Assembly (NCBI GenBank): GCA_902805475.1 | Contig: CADCSX010000023.1 | Coordinates: forward strand, 558,001 to 622,000 | From: Entonaema liquescens | Taxonomy: Eukaryota > Ascomycota > Sordariomycetes > Xylariales > Xylariaceae | Reading direction: 5' to 3' | DNA length: 64,000 bases | Shown: positions 12,821-22,371 of the stretch, in pieces | Numbering within the stretch: position 1 is the first letter of the stretch | Layout: the number at the start of each line of letters is the position of its first letter | Translations under genes and position numbers: made by a program | The notes under the pieces: generated by a model | Told to the model about the DNA's origin: nothing | What the model saw: the letters and a program-made list of their open reading frames with translations, nothing else | The model's database searches: none

Positions 12821-13888
12821 TCAAGTGGTTTGATACTGAGCCAATATGAATGAGGTGTTCCGCCCTGCTTCTACACCGCAGACTACCTGTCCTGCTTCTA
12901 AATGTAAAGGTACCCTCGTCCACGAATCTACTTCCATATCTGGTAGACCTAGTTGACCATTTCCATTGTCGCCGATGACATATACATGACCTTCCGAACT
13001 GAGCAGAATTATATGTGATTCCCCAACCCCGCAATCCAATATATCACTCTCTTCCACTACCACAGGTGTTGGGCTACTTGATATATCTTCAATGATGGAT
13101 TTTAGCCCTGGGCGGCCGCCCCAGGCGTAAAGATCATTGCCCTCTGTCAGTGCAAGAACCAGATATCCAGCGGCGCTTATCTTTTTTATCTTGCCTGTCG
13201 GCAGGTCTTGGAGCTCCTCTACAAGGCCGGGTCTTTCGGCCGGGCTGATTTGCGACGTTAGCTTAGATATCTTTAAGGGAAACTAGTAGCAATAGCTTAC
13301 CTCGAAGGTGTTACTGGTCTCCCAAGACAAGCGCTATATCGCTCATCGCCCCATGCCCAGACACAGCCATCGTGTGATAAAGCTACGAAGCCCGTCTCAA
13401 ATGCTACGATTTGGACAATATTTCCCATCCGATGAAACGCCTGCCGCTCACCCGTACCTGTAGATGAATATTGGTGAATGGTATCACGACCATCGTATTC
13501 TTTAAAAAATGTCAGTGAGAATCAAGATATATTTATATTGATTGGAGTTCAATAGCCTAACATGCCTGCTATAGTGCCATTCCAAGCTATGGCAGCTGTG
13601 CATGAGAGAAGTTTCTCTTTAAGACTTTCGGAAATATCTTCAACAAAACCTGCATTTCGTATAGAACGTGCCGTTTTGACTTATTTACGTTAGCATATAA
13701 AAAGTGCTTAGTTTATATAAGAGAGGCTGACCAAAAGTGCATGATAACAGAGAGCATGGACGTCCGATGAAATCGTCCTTCAGAACGGACTGAAATGTTT
13801 CAAGATCACGAGGTTCGTTAGATTTAATTTGCTCTCCGCCGAACTCCAGTTGGTGCCAGGCATTGAAACCAGTAGCGAAGAGCTCCAT
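12821..13888 (-). CDS. RCC1-repeat (BLIP-II-like) protein
   Basis: Four exons, 13888-13732, 13679-13566, 13499-13301 and 13244-12821, join in frame to 297 residues. The start MELFATGFNAWHQLEF resembles the first beta-propeller blade of fungal RCC1/Ats1-like proteins. Later blades show GCVWAWGDERYSACLG, NDLYAWGGRPG and GHVYVIGDNGNGQLGL, the classical RCC1 pattern. Intron 2 appears to be a GC-AG intron (donor CAG|GCATGT, acceptor TTTAAAG); the frame is kept only with it, and the donor matches the GC-intron consensus well. RCC1 family members bind chromatin or act as guanine nucleotide exchange factors or tubulin-related suppressors; which applies here cannot be told. It is divergent from dcl2 (546 bp apart) and convergent with the proteasome gene. 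Confidence 0.82.
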
Positions 13889-14434
13889 GATGATAAGGTG
13901 TATAAGACGTATAAGATGTATTAGTTGAGAGCGGTTGTACATAATAACAGGGGCAGTTGGTAGCTGTTACCTGCCCATTCAGATGCGATGATTGGATAAT
14001 AATCTTAGATAAATCTAGCGTGCGAGAACCGTATGCCCTTTTGACACACTGTAATATATTCACCAATTAGAGTCACCCGATATATGAATAACTATGTACC
14101 TAGCCTATGTAGTGTTACATACAACCTACAACTTCAAAGCAACATGTGTGCGTCCCTCCTTTTCGAAGCAGGCAGCCTTGCGGACTTGGAACCGGTCATG
14201 CTAGGTATCAACATCTGACGTCTCTGCCCAACGCGCGAAGTTGACGTATCATATACAAGATACAAGTCGCTAGAAACTATCTGCAAATTCTGCAAATTCT
14301 GCAAATAATGCTCAATTTGCATCATATTCCTATGAAGCTTCCTAGTCTATCAAGACAAACAAGATTAAGGAGCAATATACGATAAGCTCTCAACGAGATT
14401 AAACTTCCTTCAATTGAATAATCGCACAGCTTTC

Positions 14435-17400
14435 ATGGCTACGTACGAGATAACATCATCAATATGGTCTGTAGGTTCAATCTCGGGGAATCTTAGTGAC
14501 AGCGACGACACCGCCGTATCTGAGGGCCACACGAAACCTCGGCTCACAGCCACCGAGGAGTTAGAGGCGGGTATCGGTACCGTAGATGTCAAGGATGATG
14601 TTCAAGTTAAGGACTCGGACGTTATTCACGCCCGCGAATACCAGATTGAGATGTTTGAGGAAAGCCTCAAACGTAACATTATCGTCGCAGTAGGTAGATC
14701 CCATCGTACCTGCTACGCTCTTTCGAACTTATTTGTTTTTACAGATGGACACTGGGACTGGAAAGACTCAGGTGTAAGTATATGAAATACTGGGACTCCA
14801 GGTTTCTCTACTTAGGGATTATGTCGTGTCGTATGGCGGGGTTTAAAGTTGACTCTTGTCTTACGCCCTTTGGTATGCGTGCTTATAATGGTCTAGGGCC
14901 GTTCTTAGAATCCAAGCAGAACTGGAAAAGTCTGCTCCTAATAAAGCCAGTATATTCGCCTCATAATCACGTCGTATACATAGCTAACTTTGACAGCTTG
15001 TCTGGTTTTTGACTCCTACCGTTGCTCTGTGTGAGCAGCAAGCTCGCGTGCTCAGGTTGCAGATTCCGGCTGTGCAAATCAAGACACTCGTTGGCGCAGA
15101 CGGCGTAGAGACATGGTCTGATGTCCGTATATGGGACGACTATCTGAGGAATGTTCGGATAGTCGTTTCGACTTATCAAGTTCTTCTGGATGCCGTTAAT
15201 CATGCATTCGTGCGTATGGACCGGCTTTCTCTAATCGTTTTCGACGAAGGTTAGTTGAGCGCTATCTTACCCTCTGCCAAGAATGAAATGTTGTCCTAAT
15301 ATAATTAGCTCATAATTGTCGCGGTAGACACTCCGGTGCCAAGATCATGGGCCGATATCGTGACAGTAAAAATGCTGGCCTGCCAATTCCATCAATACTT
15401 GGTCTTACAGCGAGTCCGATCGTGAGCTCGAAGCTCGACACCCTCGACAAAATCGAACAGACGCTGGATGCCGTGTGTAGGAGCCCAAGTATCCATCGAG
15501 ACGAGCTTCTGTCTGTCGTGAGGCGGCCAACTATGACCCATGCTTTCTATGTCCGGCCGGATGAGGATGATTTCCCTCTAACTAGCACTATGAAGAGCCT
15601 TGCTAGTGTATATTATAGCTTGGACATAAACGAAGACCCCTATGTTCTCCGACTGCAGAGAGATAACAGGGAACGAAGTCAAATAGCACTTGAACGAGCC
15701 CGTGAACACAAAGAGACATACGTATTCAACCAGATGCAAAGTTTCTGGCGAAAGAGCGTTACAATTCACCGAGAGCTTGGGACCTGGGCTGTAGATCACT
15801 TCATTTCTATCTCTATCGCTCAGTTCCTAAAGTCGGTCAAGGAGAACGATTCCTGGTTCCAAGGATGGGATGTCCAGGAAAAGCAATACCTTGCAAATGC
15901 GTTGCAGGGTGTCAAAATATCAACGCCGGTTCCATTCCAATATGGCATGGCCAATTCAGATATTTCTGAAAAGGTCGCGGCCCTTATACGGGAATTATCT
16001 CATTCGACAGAAGGAACTATCGGAATTGTATTCGTTCGTGAGATTGCCACAGTAGCCATGTTATCGCACATCCTATCAATCCATCCGTTAGTAAAAGATC
16101 GGTTTCGGGTCGGCACTATGATCGGTACGAGTAACCACATAAGTCAGAAACGAGACCTCGGTGCCCCCAACAAGACAGAATATTCTCAAAACCTGAAGGA
16201 TTTCCAAAATGGGAAACTCAATCTTCTCATAGCTACAAGTGTTCTGGAAGAGGGTATCGACGTCCCAGCCTGTAATATGGTCGTTTGCTTTGACCCACCA
16301 GCCAACCTCAAGACGTTCATCCAGAGACGTGGCAGAGCTCGGATGAGAGATTCAAAGCTTATTCTACTAATGAGCGAGGTTACAACCCAGGTTGAACAGT
16401 GGATGGCACTCGAAGAGGAGATGAAGAGACGTTACGAAGAGGACGCGAGGCTTGTGCAACTCGAAGAAATGGAACAGCCCGAGGTCGAACCTTTCTACAT
16501 ACCAGAGACCGGGGCCCATCTTGACTTTGACCAAGCGAAGTCACACTTGGAGCACTTTTGCAGGAAGCTTTCGGTTCATCAATACGCGGATACGCGGCCA
16601 TACTATATCTTCAAGCGAACACCTAACCCGCTTGGAGAGATACCGCAAGTCTCAGCGACAGTAGTCCTACCGATGTCGTTACCCCCGGAGCTCCGGCGAA
16701 TTCAGAGCACAGGTCTCTGGTTCACCGAGAAAAGCGCTAGCAAAGATGCCGCCTTTATAGCTTATGTGGCCATCTACAAGGCTGGTTTCCTTAACAACAA
16801 TCTCATGCCACTCAGTGCCGAGCCCGCAGAGGGTATTGAGTCGAGAGCCCCCAAGATAGAAGTCAATGAACAATGGAGTCCCTGGAAACAGATTGCGCAT
16901 GCCTGGGGAGGCAGCAAGGAATTTTATCAGCTCAGATTACGCTTGGTGGATCAGCATGGCAACATATCATGCGAATTTGATGCGACGTTACCCGTGCCTT
17001 TCCCGGAGCTGCCATATATCGATATCTTCTGGGACAAATATAGTCATTGGAAGATTGAATTGGGCGAAACTAAGATCGTATCTGCAGAGGCTCTCCAGGC
17101 GGACCAAAGTCTAGCATTACTAGACCTTGCATTCCGACATCGTAAGTGGGAAACTAGGGACACCGCACGATCAGTCTTGCATCTTCGGTCTCCAACACAA
17201 GATATTCCATTCGGCGAACTTGTGGGTCAGAAAAGTATTGAAGAGGCCTGTCTTGATGGCACAAGACTGATACGTCTTAACGAAGCCCCCTATTCATTCA
17301 AAGAATTGCTGCCTTCCCGCGGTTTGGACTTAGCGGTACCTAAACATCTAGAGGATGAACCGGTCGATGCCCCCTGGTTGGTGCTGGAGAAATGGGTTAA

Positions 17401-19065
17401 ACGAAAAGACTTCCTCCATCATCCTATCGAGCAGCCTTTGCCGGTTTCTACTAAGCCAACCCAATTGACTGCACCCGCGCGCCTCTGCCGGGAGGATGGT
17501 ATCCACGTATCCTTCGTTCACTTTGGCATGTTTGTCCCTTCGATCATGCATATGATAGAGATCCACTTAGTTGCTACCGAGCTGTGCAATACCATATTAA
17601 AAGATGTTGGGTTCTCGGATATGTCGCTAGTCATTACCGCCATTAGCGCACCGTCCGCTCAAGAAGCGACAGACTACGAAAGGATCGAGTTTCTTGGCGA
17701 TTCGATTCTGAAGCTACTTGCTACTGTCAATATAACTGCTCAGAGTACGTCCATCTATTACATGTCAGATATGAAAATGTGTTAATGTTAACCTATCACA
17801 GACCCGAATTTTCCTGAAGGGTATCTCGACGATATCAAAGCGAGAAAAGTATCCAATGGTAGACTGTGCCGTTCAACGATAGAGACCGGCCTAGATAAGT
17901 TCATTCTCACAAACCATTTCACGGGTGCGAAGTGGAAACCCATTTGTGTGGGAGACGTGCTTGATACAAGCGTAAACGCGGACAGCAAAAGATTGATTTC
18001 GACGAAAACTCTGGCAGATGTCATTGAAGCCTTAATTGGAGCTGCGTACTTAGACGGCTTAAAAGGTGGCGGGATGGGTGGTGGGATAGACAAGGTACTT
18101 ACTTGTCTCCGGATATTCATCCCTGAGATGCAATGGCTCAGCTTAGATTCTGCCTGCGATGAGCTGTTCAGCCAGACTACTATGAGCACGTACCTCCCTC
18201 CCCCTTTGGCTCCTCTAGAAGAGTTGATTGGGTACTCGTTCCGCAACAAGAACATACTTATCGAAGCCGCCACACATTCCTCCTTTGGATACGTCAATTC
18301 GACAGGGAACTGCATGGAACGCTTGGAGTTCCTTGGCGATGCTATCCTGGATAGTGTGGTCACCGCCGCCATATGGGATTTCGAACGTGAGATGTCTCAG
18401 TACGAAATGCATAGGCACCGCACGGCCTGCATCAACGGAGATCTGCTCGGCTTTTAGGAATGGAGTGGAGTATAGAGCAGGAGGCCACGATGATCTCGGA
18501 GGATAAATCAACCATTGAGACGAAAACTAAAATCCCTTTTTGGAAGTTCATGTGTCACACATCGCAGGAAATGGGCAACACCCAACGTGCTGCGGAGGAA
18601 AGATACGAAAGGGAGCGTGAGGCTATTCTTGAGGCTATCGAACACGGGAAGGAATATCCCTGGGCACAGCTCTCTCATCTACACATTCCGAAGTTCTTCT
18701 CGGATTTCTTCGAGAGCGTGATTGGCGCCGTGTGGGTAGACTCGAAGTCGCTAGACGCGTGTACGCGCGTTGCCGAGAGGGCGGGCATACTGCCGTATCT
18801 GCGGCGCATGCTAAAAGAAGGCGTGGATGTAATACATCCGAAGAACCGTCTCGGTGAGGAGGCTGGTAAGATCCCCAAGCCAGTCGAGTACCAGACAGAG
18901 GTGCGTGACGCGCCGGATAGAGGTAGGGAGTTGGTCTGCAGGGTGCTAGTTGGCGATAAACTTATTGTAGAGGTTGGGGATGGGGTTACTCCTGAAGAGG
19001 TCCAGACTAGAGCGGCGTATGCGGCATATAATATCCTAAAGCTTAGAAATGCCAAGGATCCGTAG
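14435..19065 (+). CDS. dcl2: Dicer-like protein 2, with an apparent frameshift in the second RNase III domain
   Basis: This is an RNA-interference endonuclease of the fungal Dicer-2 type. Exons are 14435-14689, 14745-14773, 14897-14945, 14997-15249, 15309-17744 and 17802-19065. The N-terminal helicase has YQIEMFEES, Walker A DTGTGKTQ (residues about 87-94), FLTPTVALCEQQ, DEAH split by an intron, LGLTAS, and IATSVLEEGIDVPACN with QRRGRARM. A Dicer dimerisation domain follows. RNase IIIa shows ERIEFLGDS and LADVIEALIGAAYLDG; RNase IIIb shows ERLEFLGDA and FSDFFESVIGA; both keep the Glu/Asp catalytic set. A dsRNA-binding-like tail ends the protein. No PAZ domain is visible, as usual in fungal Dicers. 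At 18452-18455 the run TTTT needs one more T to read from GDLLGF into MEWSIEQE; as written, TAG at 18455 ends the frame. The intron after 14945 needs a weak GC donor (AAA|GCCAGT). Total length would be about 1,400 residues. Confidence 0.88.
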
Positions 19066-19131
19066 GTGGGAGGTAGAGACTGAGTGGATGGTTAACTGGC
19101 TGATTGGATGAGCGATGAGTTGACAGGCTAC

Positions 19132-19157
19132 GAATGAATGAATGAACGAACGAACGA
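19132..19157. repeat. Short tetranucleotide repeat
   Basis: Three GAAT-type units are followed by three GAAC-type units, just downstream of dcl2. It is a simple microsatellite in the 465 bp convergent spacer, which holds no gene. Confidence 0.7.
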
Positions 19158-19530
19158 GTCCTGGGTAGCAAGCGACAGCTATGCGTTATGGATTATCAAG
19201 TTGAATACTTGAATGCGGTGATTCCTGAACTACTTATAGTGAACATCCTCATCTCAATATGTATACTTATCTATCTAACACTTGGATTCGTTAAGAGGCA
19301 AAGTCCAGCATGGTGATATAAAATTACGTGTGTATTGCGATAACTGTCTTGAAAAAAGAGAAATGAATACCTAAGGTATCTCTTTACATCAACAACATTA
19401 CATTATTCGGAAACAGTTCTGGATTTGCCCCTATTCCGCCCCGGGCATAGTTCTTCTCATCCTTCGCGGCACTCTTCTCACTAGGTCCTCCTATATGCCA
19501 AATGGATCTATACTCATTGCCTGAAAAATA

Positions 19531-20967
19531 CTACTCGATGTAGTCTCCATCACTGTCGTGGTCGTTGTCGTAGTACTTGTAATAACTCTCGTTATCGATG
19601 TCATCGATGATGCTACTGTCGTTGATCTCGTTGCCGCCATCGTTATTCCCGTCATCGCCGTCGTCGTCGTCGTCGTCGTCGCTAACTAGGTCGATGACTT
19701 CCTTCCCGTCGGCTGTCGTAAACGTCTTATAGTGTCCCGGAGAGGCGGGGTCTGGGACTTCCTGCTGCGGAAGGCTCTCCGGAGGAGCTACCGGAGTCGG
19801 GATTCTGGGTTGGGGCTCTGGAGAGGGATTCGCCGGGGTGGGATCCTTGGCTTCCTGTTGTGGTGGGCTTTCTGGAGCTACTGGTGTTGGGTCCCTGGTG
19901 GGACTCTAGAGACAATGCCTTCGGGGAAGAAGGCTCGGGAGACAAACTCTCTGGAGATGAACGCCCCGAGGATGATTGCATAGGAGACGATTGCAGAGAA
20001 GATGATTGCAGAGGAGACGAATACCCAGCGGGTCGCGGCATGATCCCTTCTCGAATCAATATTTCTGTGGATCAGGGGTTAGTTAAATAAGATATGGCGA
20101 AAGGTGAATAACTCGGGGCTGTAGTTATGGCGCGGCTTACCTCTTGATCGGTACATAAATCGGTATACGGCTATGGGACCTTCGTCTTCGGGCAGGTTGG
20201 TGCATTTCACGTATCGCGGTGTGCTTGCCAGTTGCACCGGTAGTCCGTAGCTTAACCCAAGCGTTAGTCACCCCAAGTCAGAACAGATGGAGGATGGAGG
20301 ATTATGTTACCTGGTGCCGTGAGAAATAGGATTGCCTCTGAGTGCCTCCCTTGAAAGCTTGAAATCTGCAGGGTTAACGTCTTCCGCAGTTGGACTCTCA
20401 TATGTGAGGCCCTCCTCGATCGCCCTATACAGTCTAACCTCGATGGTACCTATGTCTTCGGCTTTCTTGAGGTCGAGTTCATATTGGTCTCTATCTACGT
20501 CCTCGACTGCGCTCGGTTAGCCCTTTACTTACTAATATATACTAACTAGGTACCAGTTGTAGGATTCGAGACTAACCTCTCGTGATACTGGCGAATATAA
20601 AGTCCTGCTTTTCGAAAACGCCATACTCATTCTTGAAGACCCGGTAGCTGATAGCACGCTGCCAGTCTTCGGCACTGGTGTTCCATTGGCGGCAGTACTC
20701 TCCCTTGGCCCATTTCCCGTCGACGAAGACGGCGACGTTCAGGGAGTGGTTCTTGTAGCCCCACGGATACATGTTGTTGATTCGGACCTGGACCATGAAG
20801 GGTGCCGCGTTGACACACTCGATGAACTTGCTGCTGAAGTTGGCGCCGGGAGTCATGTTGTAGCCCGGCTCTTGCTCCGGAGCGTCGGGGTCGTCGTACT
20901 CGGTGGCTATGGTCATACCTACACGGATGATGACCTTGGCACCGGGGAATCCGGGGATGATGGCCAT
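19531..20967 (-). CDS. DUF7918-type fungal protein with acidic, SUMO-interaction-like tail
   Basis: The function is unknown. Exons 20967-20577, 20506-20311 and 20250-20141 are well supported and encode the conserved fungal domain: MAIIPGFPGAKVIIRVG, then INNMYPWGYKN, VDGKWAKGEYCRQW, LKKAEDIGTIEVRLYRAI and NLPEDEGPIAVYRFMYRS. The C-terminus is ambiguous. Reading straight on from 20064 gives a Ser/Pro-rich tail ending at 19727. An additional intron (20024-19904) moves into a second frame rich in Pro, with two repeats of TPVAP and ESxPQQE, then KEVIDLVSDDDDDDDG and an acidic end at 19531; that model is in frame at 369 residues. VIDLV followed by acids looks like a SUMO-interacting motif. I prefer the longer model because its tail has low-complexity but patterned coding structure right up to a stop. 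Divergent from Rgp1. Confidence 0.7.
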
Positions 20968-22371
20968 TTTGAGCGGTTAATTGGACTTGATGTTGACTAG
21001 GGTAAAAGTATCGACGAGTCTTTCCAATAACGTGGTTATGGTATGTGGTATAAGGACGGCGAGTGAGTGAAGGGGGATAGTAATAGTGTCTAGAGGATAG
21101 GGGAATGAGCAGTTGTCTTAGGGTTTCTGTGTAGGAGAGGTGGGAAACTGAGTGTGAAAATGGGATTCACCATAGTTGAGATACAATTGAATATACTTTC
21201 AAGCCTTAATGGTCAGGTACAGGAGCAAGCCCGGTGGGTAGCTGTCTATTGTAAGTGGTGATAACATGTTTCAAGGCTTAGACCATCGGTTAGGTACTTT
21301 GAGACTACTACGTGGAGAGTACTTATATGCATTGTATCCTGTATATGGACTGATTTTTGGATATCCTTAGAATTTTATTTTCTTCGTTGGAGATAGTATA
21401 TAAATTCCCACCCGCCCAATAGTAAGAGTTATAAGAGACATAACTAGCTCTTCCTATCTTCGATATTTGCTGAGACTGACAATATGATACTGATTCTTAC
21501 TAGATACATAGAAGTAAGTAAGGAGCTTGAAGGTATATCGATACCATGTTTGATTGCTACTTAGATACTTACCGATATGAAGCCTAAAAGGTTACTTGTT
21601 GTCAGTTATCAATCGTTATCGCGGCGTTGCTCGGCAGATGTAGCGTTGATTGGTTGATTAAGTTAAGCGCTACCAAGTGCGGTAAAAAGCGTTAAGGGGC
21701 TACTGCAGGTGCGGGTGTAGCGCAGGTACATGGATATATCTTACCTAACGGTTATGTAGGTAGGTACATGTAGGTGGTGAGTGATTTACGGTATTAAGTT
21801 CCGCCATAACCGACATGACAGGGAGTAGGTACCTAGGTAAATGCATGTACTCAGGTACTTACTGTATTGTACATCCTGGCCTTGTTCTTGTTGGTGCTGG
21901 CTGCTGGTTGCTGGTTGCTGGTTGCCGATCTAACCTTGAAATCTACCAAAGAGCCATTGACGCATCATTTACATCTACATCTACATCTACATCTACATCT
22001 ACCATCCCTGAAGTTTGGATGTGTTAACTACATTCCTTCTATTGTCGCGACATTGTGAATTGCTTTTTCCCTTCTGTCAACTTAATTGATTTTATTTCCA
22101 ATTCGAACAGCTAACCTATTCAGTCAATGCTTTCAATTTAATATAATACTTCCCGACGTACTAAATCAACACTTTTAACACGGATTCATTGTTGAGCTCG
22201 AGCTTCTATCTTACCACTTTGACCTTGTCCCTCCGGACCTTGGGCATTTCGACTTGTGCTACTTTGGCTCTTCTGATACATAGGGCTGCCCACCTTCAAT
22301 TCCCAACTATATGACGACGACAATGCGGTCCTATACATGAATTCTCTCCTCCAATTGGAAGGAGTGCCATC
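20968..22371. promoter_or_regulatory. Divergent intergenic region upstream of Rgp1 gene
   Basis: The 1.4 kb spacer carries TAGGTAC-type motifs (about 21756-21777 and 21827-21840), a GCTGGTT tandem run near 21896-21923 and a CATCTA hexanucleotide run near 21967-22000. No gene is supported; short frames over the repeats are spurious. Confidence 0.5.
21967..22002. repeat. (CATCTA)n microsatellite
   Basis: About five perfect CATCTA units lie some 370 bp upstream of the Rgp1 start codon. It is a simple-sequence repeat that could vary in length between strains. Confidence 0.85.

Noticed and set aside
17788..18372. 194-codon open frame on the minus strand
   Set aside because: Antisense shadow of the dcl2 RNase IIIa exon; no start context or family resemblance.
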